From positions 38,815,213 to 38,879,212 of the forward strand of contig OX467084.1 in NCBI GenBank assembly GCA_950106755.1: a stretch of 64,000 nt of DNA, written 5' to 3'. The notes under the pieces were generated by a model. That model had not been told where the DNA came from. It saw only the letters and a program-made list of their open reading frames with translations, and did not search any database. Source of the stretch: Climacium dendroides (taxonomy: Eukaryota > Streptophyta > Bryopsida > Hypnales > Climaciaceae). Position 1 is the first letter of the stretch. The number at the start of each line of letters is the position of its first letter. Below, in pieces: positions 1 to 11,955 of the stretch. The translations under genes and the position numbers were made by a program.

Positions 1-1109
1 CAAAAACTTTCACACAATATGTTCAAATGTTACAAAACAAAATTCATGCACTCCTGTCTGTAGAGAAATTTTTAACAGTACCAAGTATGTGATTGAGTGA
101 TGCATGGTTCAAAAGATCCATAATTTAAGATAATTCAAGATCCAAAAACACTTCAAAATCCCATAACGTTCAATTACACTATATGTAAAATTCTTCAAAA
201 CAAAGTCCATACACCCCTCCTTACAAAGAACTTTTTAATTATATCATGAATGCAATTGAGTAACACACAATCCAAAAGTTCTATAATTTAGGATAATTTA
301 AGATTAAAAAATAACTAAAAATTCATAACTTTTACGTTGTATATCTAGATGCCACAAAACAAAGTCTATGCACCTCTCTTCTTTCTAATGGTACCATAAA
401 TGCAACCATGGAACCTATGGTTTACTATAACAATTTTTTTTTAAAGCCTAATTTAATTTCCATATATTGAACCATTTTTTCAAATATTAAGTCCAACTTT
501 TTGCTATTTTTATTCTAAATAAAAACTTTATAGATTCTTTCATTGCTTTTTCTTCAATGTTTTCAAATTGCAATTAGGATTTTTTCCAATTCCACTAGCT
601 AATAATGAACTAAGTCAACTAACAAGCAATTCTCCCCAAATATTGCTTTTATCATTTGACCAATTTTTTCTCCTTTTACCTTATTCACTTTGTAACTCCT
701 AATTCCTAAAGACTCAAGGATTTGGGATCAAATATATCATGTTATAAATTAAAGATTCCATGACTTTTTTGCATCAAAGAAGACAATGTGATTCATATAG
801 TCAAATGATGAATATTCTTCCCAAATATTCATATAGTCAAAAATTTTAAATTATTTATAGATTTGCTTCAATTTTTTTTGAATATTTTAACTTCAAAAAT
901 ATTCACCAAAAATACAATTTTTATCTTTAAGATTTGGAATTTTCTACAATCAATCAAAATTGCACCTAGATTTTAATTGATTTGTGTAAAATGTACAAAA
1001 TTTAGTGATGAGAATATCTATGTTTTCTCCATACAGGAAAGTTTCCAACACTAGACAAATACTAAACAATATGTACTATTTTCTTTATAATTTTAGTTTT
1101 TAAAATTTA
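1..1109. other. AT-rich intergenic DNA
   Basis: No open frame of note and no gene-like composition. A loose direct repeat of about 120 bases (near 60-180 and 210-320, with 'caaaacaaa.tccatgcacctc' type wording) runs through the first 400 bases. I see nothing else here. Confidence 0.6.
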
Positions 1110-1851
1110 GGGTCATTGCAAAAAAGACTAGTCTTATTTATCTTTATAACAAGGGGTACCTTCTTGACATTTTTATTTGAAGCATAAACCTCATGAACTT
1201 TAAATTTTTATTAGAGATGTCTAACTTGATGAAAATTAGACTACTCATTTTTTTCAAATAAAAAATTATTATTATAAATTTAAAAATAATTTTTGCTTAC
1301 TTGTCATATTATGAGGTTTAAGGGTTTTTACTATGTTAGGATAGGAATATATTTTCATACTATGCAAAAATACCATGAAAATTTCAACTCTTAATCATTA
1401 AATTTGGAGACTCCCTATCATAACAAATTTAAAAATATATTATTTTGTGTCCTCCACATGAGTGCAAACAACAATCTTTTTGCGTGCAATTTTTGAATAA
1501 TGAAGATGGTTCTAAGATCAATCTTTTGGTAAAATCTCATCACTATAAATTCTTTTTCTAAATGCCAATTTTAGATTTTAAAAATTTATTTTTCCTATTT
1601 TTTACAAATAAAAATGTGAAATTACAGTGAAAGTACCTATTTTCATGAGATTTTGCATTTTTTTTAGTTCTCCTATTTAGAAAAAGTTTCTATGTTTTTC
1701 CTTCTTTGGATCCTTTTTCTTAAAGGTATATATATTAAACTTTTTTTTGATACTTTTAAGAATTATTTTCATATTAGAAAGCACTTCCAAAAAAAAATGG
1801 GTATTGTGCAAAAACGCTACAAAAAATGCACAATCTTTCTTGCAATGACCC
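1110..1851. mobile_element. TA-flanked inverted-repeat element (742 bp)
   Basis: The left end GGGTCATTGCAAAAAAGACT is matched by the inverted right end, whose reverse complement is GGGTCATTGCAAGAAAGATT. Both ends are flanked by TA (1108-1109 and 1852-1853). It has no coding capacity, so it is a non-autonomous DNA element. The TA target would suit Tc1/mariner, but a PIF/Harbinger TWA target is also possible. A diverged second copy begins at about 35797 and is split there by a CACTA element. A lone end-like sequence (ATTGCAAGAAATATTG) lies near 52619. Confidence 0.55.
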
Positions 1852-2324
1852 TATATAAATAAAAGACAATCATTACAACAAAAGCAATGTTTTATAACTG
1901 CAAAAATATGACTAAGGATGACTAGTGATTGCTCACAGTTATATTCTTGGATGCCAACACCTTGGGGAGAAATATGATTGCAAAATATGACTACTAGTCA
2001 TTTTTGGGCCTTGTACTTCACAAGCATATACTATACGCCCATTGGAAACATCAAAATATTTCATAGAGAATGTAGGAAACATGTTTGGAAAATGTTGACT
2101 CATATTTCTAGTCATATTTTCATGGGAGTGACATTTTTTAATTTTTGGGTAGCCCAAGAAAAATATGGGCAATCCAAAAAAATATGCACAAGTCAGTGTT
2201 TAAAATTTTGAAATCTTAAGCAATTCTTTTTTTGGATTTTCAAACCTAATCACCACTTTTTTAGAGTTTTGAAATCCTAGCTGTTATTTCTTTAGAATTT
2301 GAAATCCTAACCGCCACTTTTCTT

Positions 2325-2765
2325 GGCTCTTCTTCCTTGCCTTTGTTGTCTTGTAGCTCTTACTTATTGTCACTTCTTAGGTGTTGCTTCTTAGTTGTTG
2401 TTACTTGTTGTTTTTCGCTTCTTAATTGTTGGTTTTTGTTGCATTTTAGTTCTTGTTGCATCTTAGCTCTTGCTTCTTGTTGCTTTTTAGTTTATGAATC
2501 TTGTTTTTTCTTCTTGCATTTTAACTCTTTTTTCTTCTTAATTGTTGCTTTTTAATTTATGAATCTTGTTTCTTGTTATTGCATTTTAACTCTTTTTTTT
2601 CTTAGTTATTGCTTTTTGTTTCCTCTTATTGCTTTTTAGTTCTTACTTCTTGTTTCTTTTTGTTTCCTCTTAATACTTGTTTCTTATTGTCTCTTAATTG
2701 TTATTTCTTGTTGCATCTTAACTCTTCTTTGTTGTTATCTTTTAGCACTTGCCATTTTTTTTCAT
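2325..2765. repeat. T-rich low-complexity tract (degenerate TTCTTGTTGCATTTTAG repeats)
   Basis: About 440 bases of pyrimidine-rich plus strand built from degenerate units such as 'cttgttgctttttagtt'. It creates Leu/Phe/Cys-rich spurious ORFs on the plus strand. It lies inside the CACTA element and may be a decayed tandem array. Confidence 0.6.
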
Positions 2766-3020
2766 TTTCTTTCCTTTATCACCATTTTTATTCTTCCTAT
2801 TCTAAACTTGTGCTACATATTTTGTGTTGTTGTAAACCTTAAAAGGTTGAGCTTTGTTGTTCATTCACTAAAAATTGACTTTTCATTTCTTTAATTGTAC
2901 ATGCAGGCACCAAAAGTTGAAACAAAGTTGTTGGAAGCTACTTGCAACCCAATAGAGCCATCTTCACATTATTGTAAGGAATATAGGCCCTATTGAATTT
3001 TGTAAATGATTTATTGTGAT

Positions 3021-3608
3021 CCCGGGGGGTGCACTACAAAGGAAGTTCATGGGTGAGGAGCGACCAAATTTTGGACCCCCTATATTATATCCTAAATTTT
3101 TTTTTCTTAAAAAAAATATGAATAGATTTTCCTACTTTGAAAGTTTATGTTTTGAATTATTGGTATTTTTTTATGTTAATAATAATTAGTTACAAATTTT
3201 AGAAGAAAAAAGATACACTATAAAGCTAAAAATAACTTTTACACCCCTATATTATATAAGAAAAAACAATTTTGAAAAATGAAAAAAAAAATTATAAAAT
3301 AGCTTTCTATTGAAAGTATATTTTGGCTAAATATTGATACAATAGTCATCTTCATGTGATCTCTATAAATATTTTAGTTGAAAAACATGCCATTTTAGTT
3401 CATTTTTCAATCCTTTCCAGACAATATATCACATGTTATTTAGGATTGAAATTTTTGGCAATAAAAACCTATAGACATTGTTAAACAAAGCTCAAAATTG
3501 TAGGTTGAAATTATAGTTTATTAGAAAATAATTAGAAAAAGTAGAAATGGGTAGTTAGGGTTTGGTCGCTCCTCACCCACGAACTTCCTTTGTAGTGCAT
3601 CCCCCGAG
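3021..3608. mobile_element. Nested transposon with 8-bp target duplication, long inverted repeats
   Basis: Terminal inverted repeats of about 47 bp begin CCCGGGGGGTGCACTACAAA at the left. The reverse complement of the right end begins CTCGGGGGATGCACTACAAA. The perfect 8-bp duplication ATTGTGAT flanks it (3013-3020 and 3609-3616). An 8-9 bp target site suits hAT or Mutator-like elements, and the long inverted repeats lean toward Mutator-like. The interior is AT-rich and non-coding. It sits inside the CACTA element at 1871-4519. A short relative is at 36759-36874. Confidence 0.75.
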
Positions 3609-4519
3609 ATTGTGATATATATATGTTTTATATTGTTGGCTAATAAATGTCAATGAAGAGAGTTGCATTTCTTCTTGCATTTTTCCTCTCCAATATGATT
3701 ATCTCATGTATATCTTTAAAATTATGTATTTTTAACTACATGAAGGATTTTTTTCAATTGTTAAATCATCTTGATGTATAATTGCAATGTGTCATGTCCA
3801 TTTAAAATGCATGAAAAATGTACTTGTAGTTTGTAATTAAAGCTATTTTGGACCTCAATCACTCCAATCACAAACTACACACAAATTTTAAAAATATGAT
3901 TCTCAATTATTCAAAATATTACTTGCTTGAGTTATATTTTACAATATATATTGGCCAAAATATAATTAGTTATAGTCATATAATGCTCATACTTATGTGT
4001 GTCAAAATGTAACCTTACACATCCTAAAATATGATTACAATCAGTCATAAAATTACTAATGACATTCACATTAACTACCATGTCAACCAAAAATATGACT
4101 CACAAGAGTCATATTTCACATTAGCAAATAATATGATTTATAAGAGTCATATTCATATTCCACATCAACCAAAATATGATTCACCACAATCATATTCCAC
4201 GTTAGCCAAAAATATGACTAAACATAGTCATATGCCACGTAGGAATTTTTTTTCCCCGGGTAGCTCAAGAAAAAGTTAAGCCCCTAAAGATAGTCAACGT
4301 ATTTGCCACGTTGACATACTATGGCTAAATATGGGTATTTATATCCCTCAACCCATATGACTGCTAATATAATTGATGTTTAAGCAACTGCTTCTAAACT
4401 ATTGGAATCAGTTATATTCCAAGTCATCTATAATGATTTCTACGTGAGTCATATTTTTTGATTTTACGACTCACTGCAGTTATATTTTGCAATCATAAAA
4501 CACTACTTTTGTTGTAGTG

Positions 4520-7185
4520 AATTCAATCTAATTTGTGCAATAAATTAAAAAATTAAAAAAATGTTGTATAAAGTGAGGCAAAGAACTATAAAATGGTTGA
4601 TTAGGCCTTTAGAGGTTAACTTTAAAATTAGAGTTGGCATCCAATGAATGGATAATAAAATTACTATATGAGCTACATAATTTGGATGAATGAAGTACGT
4701 CCAAATATGTTTGAAAAATCAATTTCTTATTTGTATCATTGTTCCATTGTCTTTAATTCAACTAATTATGTGATTGTTTAGCTATGTGAATAGGGTATTA
4801 AGGTGGTCATTAGGTGAACCCTTTATGATTTCATGCAAGCTAGTGAATCAGTATCTATAGGGATGGAAAGAAAATGAGAACTTATAAAAATGGAGATTTT
4901 TTGTTTGGATTCTTCTTTAAGTCATAATTTATTTTTTTAGAAATTTTCAAAGTTACATTTTTTCTTCTACTTGATTATGCTCTCTCAAAAATTAAACCTA
5001 GTTTGTTTATAAATCCTACATCCTAGTTTGGTGCAACTATTGTCCTATATGTCAATTGTTTGGGAGCTAAATATTTCTACATTTCAAAAAATTCTTAGAT
5101 TTTAGACCTACAAGGCTAAAAGAAAGGTATAAAAGGAAATTGTGATTAGAATTATTTGAAAAATCCTAGAAAGTCAATTTTAGTTGGATCTTTACAAAAT
5201 TTTGGCACAAGGTAAAAACATATATCCTCTTGATGAGTTGATGGGAAAAAAGATTTTTTTCAATTGGATGCCTTGATCAAAAGTTATGCTACCTTGAACT
5301 TTTTAGGTAATCAAGTAGCTTCAGACAACATGTACAAAAGGGTGATTGCAATAAACACTTTTTGATTTTATTCACTTGGTTTTTTGAAGTACTCTAAAAT
5401 TCAAAAAATAATTCATTTTTAAAAATATGGGAAATGTATGCACCTTTCAGAAGATTCTACCCTAGGTCCTAGGGAGATAAAACATAGAAAAATTCTCTAA
5501 GTAGGAGAGTTAAAAATGTGCAAAATCTTAAGAAAATAGGTGCTTTGATGTTTTAATTTGTAAGAAAGTAGAATTTTTTTTAATAAAAATAATTAAAAAT
5601 TGGCTATTTTTATCAATTTTATGAAGAAATTCATTCTTCAAAAGAACCACCAAAATAATATTTAACATACTTTGAAATGCAAGTAAGAAGAATCTTACTT
5701 TATAAACTTTTATATACATATGATTAACTATTTTTAAAATTAATTTTGACAATACATTAGAGAAAATTTTAGCTTTTTTGAGGACCATTAGACTGCATGT
5801 AAATATGAAAATGGAGAAAATATTAGCTCAAAACTTGTCCCAAAGAATCTTGTTAGTGAAAGTCAACAACTTGTATATGGGTAGTTTCATTAAAATGGTG
5901 ATATTCCGCATGCCATTTATGTGAGTAGGACAATTTTGGACAATGCTTCTTAGCATGTCAACCTCATAGATGTACCAATTCTATCTCCAACAAGTCCAAA
6001 TTGCAACACAACTCCCATGATGTTCGGAATGATGTTTTTTCACCATGCCATCTTTCTATGAATTTCTTCCATTTTGTAGTCCCCCTTTATGCCATTTTCA
6101 TGAAATAATTGCCATTTTAATGAAATTTTCCATGTATGCATGCTTCGTTGGATTGGTGATTAATTTTTTTTAATTTAAATTTTATTGTATTTGAACATTG
6201 GTCAAAAGTTAAACAACCCTCCAAAGGGCTAAGATTTTCCTTAACTAATGCAAGTCTACAAAAAGACCATCCCTACCAAATTTCAACTCCAAAATGTTTT
6301 TTTTCTAATACTAAATAGTACTACCTTCTAATTGGCAAGTGTGACAAAAATTGAAGGCTATTATTGGATAGTAAATTATTTTTGAAAAATATGAAGAAAT
6401 TATACAAGGTATAAAATAGTCATGAGTAATATATATATATATATTAATATCTGATAATTTTGAGTTAGAAGACAAAATTTATGGTAAAAAACAATTCAAC
6501 ATGCATGGTGTGACAAAAATAATCCTTTATACATGTGATTCTTGCAATCACCTAAAACTCCTCTTAAAATTTTGAAATTTAGCAAGTATATAGCTTACAT
6601 GATGAAAGATACAAATGTTAATTAAAATAACCATGTGTAGTGTAAAAATCTCATTCTAGGGGAAAAAAATTCTTTAAACTTCAAATGCAATAATCTTTCA
6701 ATTTATGTTATCAAAATTTTTTAATTTTTTTCCACATAGTTTCATAGTAGTTTAGTACAAATTTGTATGGTTGAATTTTGAAAAAAAAATTTATTTCATT
6801 TTTTTTTCATTACCTTAAAAGTGGTAATTTTTTTAAAAAATTCTACAATTTTTGCCCCAAATGTGCCTTGGTCCTTTAGACGTTGATATGAAGAGAATCC
6901 CAATACACCTATGAAAGAATATTTTTAAAAGATGAGGTGGTAGGGCCTAATTAGTTCACACTTCACACAAGAAATGATTCCGAGCAATTACTAATAGAGT
7001 AATAGAATATCTGTCCTAATCTTTTGCAATGAGTCACAAATAACTCATTTTGGTCTTTTGAAGTTACAACTTTCTTTTTAAAAAACAAATTGTTTTGGAA
7101 AAGTTATTATAAATGTCATTCCTAAACAACTCATTTTTAGTTGTTACGAACAAATTATAACTTTAATATGAGTGGTTATAAATGA
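4520..7185. other. AT-rich intergenic DNA
   Basis: No gene recognised. An 86-residue minus ORF at 5528-5788 is low-complexity Lys/Ile/Phe and looks like chance. Bases 5461-5545 match 1632-1715 inverted, so this is dispersed repeat DNA. Inverted-repeat remnants reading TTTCATTAAAATGG and its complement occur near 5886 and 6107; compare the MITE at 14741-14899. Confidence 0.5.
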
Positions 7186-7193
7186 GTTATTTC

Positions 7194-7346
7194 CATGGTT
7201 GTCATACTAGACAAGTTACTATTCATTTTTCGTCCTATAGGACGAGTTACTATTCATCAAATGTACTTGAGAGGTACATTTGATGAATAGTAATTCGTCC
7301 TACAGAACAAGAAATGAATAGTAACTTGTCCAGTATGACAACCATG
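7194..7346. mobile_element. Palindromic MITE, 8-bp target duplication (hAT-type), copy 1
   Basis: 153 bp that folds back on itself almost completely. The ends are CATGGTTGTCATACTAGACA and its near complement, and the loop lies near 7270. The perfect 8-bp duplication GTTATTTC flanks it (7186-7193 and 7347-7354). There is no coding capacity. Copy 2 is at 7960-8114. Confidence 0.85.
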
Positions 7347-7589
7347 GTTATTTCAAACAAAAAAGTAAATTATAATTTATAAATATCAAATTTTCAATTA
7401 ATAATGAATTGCAAGAAATATTTGTACAATAACTTATTGCATTTTGTATGATTTTTTGTGGAATGCTTTGATATTAAAAAAACTTTTGTTAAAAAGATGT
7501 AGCCAATGTTTAAACCTTTAAAAAGGGTGCATACAAGGTCAATTGTAAGTAAATAATAGTCAATCTAAGAGTCAAAAATAGTTTCATTC

Positions 7590-8791
7590 CAAAAGTATCA
7601 TTTTATGCCCTATTTTCTACTTGCATCATTGTTGTGAATCAAAGTTTGTAGTCTTAAAATCCTAATTGTGTATTAAGATTTTATAGGCTTTAGTTATTTG
7701 ATAATAGAAATGACCTAGAAAAACTCTAAAGTTTTACCACCAAGGCACTACTTTGCTCATGACCAAGCGTCCCAATTTCTTAATTGAGATAGTGAATAAC
7801 GATGAAATTGAATTTGCAATTGCATCATTGCAAATTTTTTAAAACAAATAACAAATGTCAATTTTGTTAAATTGGTAGTAATATGCCAAAAATTGTGACA
7901 TTTAAACTTAAGAAAGGTGTAGATCTCAAGATTTGGAGGTTTGACCATGCATCTTGAACCATGGTTGTCATACTGGACAAGTTACTATTCATTTTTTGTC
8001 TTGTAGGACAAGTTACTATTCATCAAATGTACTTTCGAGAGATACATTTGATGAATAGTAACTCATCTTACAAGACAAGAAATGAATAATAACTTGTCCA
8101 ATATGACAACCATGTCTTGAACCACATGAAAATAATGAAATATAGCCAATTTCAATCAATTAAAGTTTAATGTTGATTCACAAATTCATTGAGTGGAACT
8201 ACCAAAAATTGTGGCATATATACACATAATAAAAGATCCAAAATCTAGGAGATGTATGGATTTATGTTTCAGAAGAGCATCCTAATTAAACAACGTCCAA
8301 ATTTGGCAGAGATTATTGTCAGGATTATTGGCAAGGGTTATATACAGTATGAAAGACGTTTCTGCACATACATTCAACTGTTACCAGCTGCCATTTGAGC
8401 TCAATGCATAACCCACCTTGATGAGAATTTATTCGATTGATTTCAAATAATAAAGAATCTGTACAATCGTTCAAGAATCTCAGCATTCAAGCTCCATCAG
8501 TGTGACCAATAACTATGCATACACTAACTGCTTTCAAATACGTACTATCAACGGGCATCCCCACGAGAACTACATTTCATCACTGCTAATAATCCTGTAA
8601 GTAAATGGCTCCAATACTACCTGCATGCACAAAATGTATAAACGCTCATGGAACAGTCACATGTATACCCAGATGGCCTAGTCAGTAAACCTAAGTAACT
8701 ACCATGACATTTATTTATTACTAATCGTTCTGAGATGTCCATAATTAGTTCGATAGGAGAATTATAAACCTTCTGAAGAAGAACTAACAGT
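7590..8791 (-). other. 3' flank of gene A1 (duplicated with 14330-15456), no separate gene
   Basis: This stretch aligns, with gaps, to the 3' side of A2. For example, 'gagaatttattc.att.gatttcaaat' at 8422 matches the same wording near 15036. So the duplicated unit reaches well past the A stop codon. A 155-bp MITE is inserted at 7960. Small ORFs at 7757-7948 and 8617-8925 are not conserved in A2 and are not called as genes. Confidence 0.6.
7960..8114. mobile_element. Palindromic MITE, 8-bp target duplication (hAT-type), copy 2
   Basis: 155 bp, near-perfect palindrome, same family as 7194-7346. The ends are CATGGTTGTCATACTGGACA. The perfect duplication TCTTGAAC flanks it (7952-7959 and 8115-8122). 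It lies in the 3' flank of A1, and the corresponding A2 flank has no sign of it, so it arrived after the A duplication. Confidence 0.87.
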
Positions 8792-9241
8792 CTAGCATCC
8801 AACTTCCACTTCAAGGGAGGCAGAGCGACCTTTGTTACAAATTGAGCAAGGGAACTGTCGGCAAGTGTGGCTACCATCTCCAAAGAACACCGCGCCAGCC
8901 TGCAACTGCACTGCAGCATGAGCATACAACTCCAGCATTTGTGGGGTCACCACCGCTGCGCTGGACGACAGGCCTCCACGTTGAGACCTACCGGGATTGC
9001 AAACTGGGCAAGGAAACTTCTTGCAGCGATGCCCATCTCCCATGGACGCTATCTTGGGGGATGGGCTCAATCGCTTTGCCGGTTCAGACTTGGCGGGGAA
9101 GTCCAAGATTGGGAAGCCGCCGAAAGCAGCTTCCATTTTGCAGTCGGAGCACGAGCATTGTGGTGATCCCAAGCAGCATGTGACTTCGGCCTTGTCAGCC
9201 AGCTTCTGGTGAGACAGGCTCAACATGGCGGAGTATTCCAT
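8792..9241 (-). CDS. Family A Cys-rich, metallothionein-like protein A1 (149 aa)
   Basis: Seen: 149 residues with 12 cysteines in three clusters: C22-C23-x5-C29-x-C31-x2-C34, C73-x4-C78-x2-C81 and C127-x4-C132-x2-C135, plus C149 as the last residue. The second and third clusters are copies of one unit, G-D-G-x-x-C-[KR]-[KQ]-F-P-C-x-[VI]-C-N-x-G-R-S. The spacers are Ser/Ala/Gly-rich, with no signal peptide or membrane segment. Known: the first cluster resembles the C-terminal CxCxxC clusters of plant metallothioneins. Inferred: cytosolic binding of Cu, Zn or Cd. I chose the ATG at 9239-9241; the frame is open four codons further up, but only to a GTG. All 12 cysteines are kept in A2 (about 91% identical, 14 changes), so the gene has been under selection. 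A TATA box lies about 143 bp upstream. It could instead be a zinc-finger-like or redox protein. Confidence 0.75.
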   Translation of the reverse strand: MEYSAMLSLSHQKLADKAEVTCCLGSPQCSCSDCKMEAAFGGFPILDFPAKSEPAKRLSPSPKIASMGDGHRCKKFPCPVCNPGRSQRGGLSSSAAVVTPQMLELYAHAAVQLQAGAVFFGDGSHTCRQFPCSICNKGRSASLEVEVGC

Positions 9242-9383
9242 GAGAAGAGGCACGTGTAGTAGATCTCGACTAGAAGCAGGATTGCAAGAGGAAGCGATCG
9301 ATGTAGACGGACACTCAGAGAGTCTTTGAAATGAGTTGCAAATTAGGATTGAAGGTTGTGAGTATCTGTTCCTGGATGATGGA

Positions 9384-9390
9384 TTTTATA
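9384..9390 (-). promoter_or_regulatory. TATA box of A1
   Basis: TATAAAA on the minus strand, about 143 bp upstream of the A1 ATG. It predicts a start near 9355 and a leader of about 115 nt. In A2 the same site is TTTAAAT, so this promoter may not be shared. Confidence 0.5.
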
Positions 9391-9479
9391 GCAACTCGGC
9401 CTGCTAGTCGATCCGCAAATAGTTGTCGGAATTTGGAGAAGGTGATCGATCAGGAGATCGATGCACGGAGGTCATTTGG

Positions 9480-10640
9480 TGAGTTCAAGAGACTGAGCTA
9501 GTCGTCCTTCTCCGACAATTTTCACCTGCTCTGGGCGGAGCATACATCATGCTTTTGCGCTTGATCGAGTTGGTCGTCATGCAGACATTCCATGACAAGG
9601 ATTCACGTACCGCCAGCTGCAATCTGAATTGCATTTTATTTTGGCTTCCGTGGAAGTAAGTCAGATCTTTAGCTTGAGGTAATTAGTTGATATCTTGGTG
9701 ACTGTACTGCAGAACAATGGATGCTTTGACGCAGACGACAGACATGTTCTCTTGAAGTAGTTGATTCGGAATCTAGAGTGGCTAGTGCAAGGAAAATTCC
9801 ATTTGGTCTATGTTTGCTCAAGCTAGCTATCCGGCCGACGAAAGCCCTAGTCACCAAGAGAGGGAATGACACGCAATTGCCTTTTCAATGAACATTCAGG
9901 AAGAATCATGTTCCAGACACTTTCAGTTAGACCTTTTCAAACGAGGAAAAACACCAATCAGTTTCAATCTGTTGATTAATTCTTGCAGTGTGGAAAGTGG
10001 AGCATATCCGGCCCGATTTCCATAGCTGAGGTGAGTCAGATGAGTTCCAACTGTCGCCAAATCTAAAGTAACACTTTTCGGAACGTACTGTCAGTGTCTG
10101 AGCAGAGAATGTAATACGGTTTAGTTTGCTAGTGGTCGATTATCTCACGCCATGGATTTCTGGGGGAATAGGACTGATGCCGCGTAACAGACCTTAACAG
10201 ACCTCCAGACACGACTGATAAAGCCGACTTTTTATTTATACCGACACATGGCAGAACCGCCCTTCTAGCTCCTCCACTTATCACATCCAAACTGTTTTCT
10301 CGATTCAAACGTATCTACCACTCGTAGTTGCTGTTTGACTTGCCTAAGGAAATCTGGAGCTCTACAAATCTAAGTGAGAAAATTATTTATTGTGATTTTT
10401 CCGCACGTCATCTGATATAATTACCTACCACCAGTTGAGTACGTGCAACTAATGTGTAAGTTCCGCCGACCTGTTTTTGGCGGTATTGCTGGCAACGACT
10501 TAACTGAAACGCTTGACCTATTCAGCGAGGATTGCCGTCCATTCAGCGACTTGGGCGGCACCTTGCGGAGGATCGGAGTCTGCGTCGCCAGAGATGAACA
10601 TCGATCGTAAAACACGATTGGTATGGCAACTCGTGGAGAA
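9480..10640 (-). repeat. D module with A upstream region, copy 1 (upstream of A1)
   Basis: The segment repeats inverted at 62845-64000 and 59725-60595, and directly at 30437-31820 plus 16060-16493. It includes a TATA box at 10231-10240. No conserved ORF is visible: minus-strand frames here differ between copies. An ATG-GTG-TGA minimal ORF follows the TATA box in the 59.9- and 63.3-kb copies. Confidence 0.75.
10231..10240 (-). promoter_or_regulatory. Conserved TATA box of D module, copy 1
   Basis: The minus strand reads GGTATAAATAAAAAGTCGGC. The same 20-mer is present in all four D copies even though their flanks carry many changes. It reads toward A1, whose ATG is about 1.0 kb downstream. 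Confidence 0.6.
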
Positions 10641-10644
10641 CCAA

Positions 10645-11955
10645 CTATATGGCCATCAATGCATATAGTGAAGCATAATATTTACTACTTCAAAATGAGT
10701 TGAAGCTTAGAATTAGGAATTGCAATAAATTTAAATTTAAATGTAGTAGCAAAATACTTCGTAGAAAATTTGAATGAAATATGCACAATATTTTTATAAT
10801 TGAAGATTCAAACATATTTAGGGTTGTATTGTTGACACTTTTTTGGGTTTCAGTGTCACGTGAGACATCTGACATCGCGTGTCGCGTGTCAAATTGCACA
10901 TCGGAGGTTGTTATGAAAGGTCATCAGCATCTATAGAAATAATTTAAAATCTCACTACAATTATCAATTTGAATTTAGAATGTAATATGTGTTTATCAAA
11001 TTGAGACACTTTACTAAAATGAAACTTAAATATAATTATCAAAATCATAAGTGAAGGATAATTTATTTAAAAGTCAACTTTAAAGTTGACTTTATTGGAC
11101 GTCTCAATGACGCTACGTCGTGCTGTTTTATAGTACAACCTTGAACATATTAGGCTTGCACTTGCAATAATTTGATTAAATAATTTCAAAAATTTCAAAA
11201 AAATTGTTAAAATAGAATAGAAACTCAAAATTTGTAATTTTGTTGTGCTTCCTTTTCTTAATTTAACTCCAAGGGGTTGGAACAATACACAAATGTGTTA
11301 TTATATATAATTTTCTTAAATAAATTATAAAATAATTTATAAATGTTTTGCATCAAACAAGACAATGTAGAAGTATAAAGAAAAAGAAGTATTTTTACAA
11401 TCAAAATTTCAAAACTATTTATATATTTTTTCAAATGAATTTTGAAAATTTAATTTCAAAAATGGCAAAAATGTTACTACAAATTGAGTTTGACCAAAGT
11501 ACATTCAACTTTTTAATAGGAAAATTGGTAAAGGTTAAAGAGGACTATTCATCACTAATTTGATATACGTGATTTTTTTTCATAATATCTATGATTAAAA
11601 TTTTTTAATTTAAGACTTGAATTACCCTTTAAAGTGTCATAAATTCATAAATTCATAATTATAAGTGGTTGCATCTTTGAACCAAGTCTCAAAATCATAG
11701 TATGGAGGCTCTATTAATCCCAAAGTAAAAACTGGGATCTATTTGGTGATTGATGAATGTTTTCAAGAGTATACTAGTAGAGCTACATGACTTGGATGAA
11801 GTACATCCAAGTAGGTATTGCTCACAAGTTGGACACCTCTACCTCCCTCAATCCTTGCATGGTAGTATGGCATAAAGTTTGGGCCTCATTTTAGTTTAGG
11901 GTTTGAAGCCTTATCAAGAGTCAAGACAGTGAATTTAGCATTGGCTAAAGCTCTA
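10645..11955. mobile_element. 1.3-kb AT-rich insertion absent from the right arm
   Basis: The right arm passes directly from the D homologue to the B 3' homologue at about 62830-62850, whereas the left arm has about 1.3 kb extra here. It contains no recognisable gene; the ORFs at 10690-11563 are Lys/Asn/Phe-rich and chance-like. The ends are not sharp and I found no clear inverted repeats, so the element type is unknown. Bases 11743-11815 resemble 4630-4700, which marks it as dispersed repeat DNA. Confidence 0.5.

Larger units (their letters stand above)
1871..4519. mobile_element. Non-autonomous CACTA (En/Spm-type) element, 2.65 kb
   Basis: The left end CATTACAACAAAAGCAATG and the right end (reverse complement CACTACAACAAAAGTAGTG) form terminal inverted repeats, flanked by a 3-bp duplication AAT (1868-1870 and 4520-4522). 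The left terminus has decayed from CACTA to CATTA. Both flanks carry many copies of the motif ATATGACT/AGTCATAT in alternating orientation (1905-2170 and 4030-4470), which is the usual subterminal repeat layout of CACTA elements. No transposase frame remains. The short ORFs seen at 1939-2211 and 4031-4279 are translations of these repeats. A second transposon is nested at 3021-3608. Confidence 0.75.

Noticed and set aside
2337..2842. Cys/Phe/Leu-rich plus ORFs
   Set aside because: Translations of a T-rich low-complexity tract inside a CACTA element.
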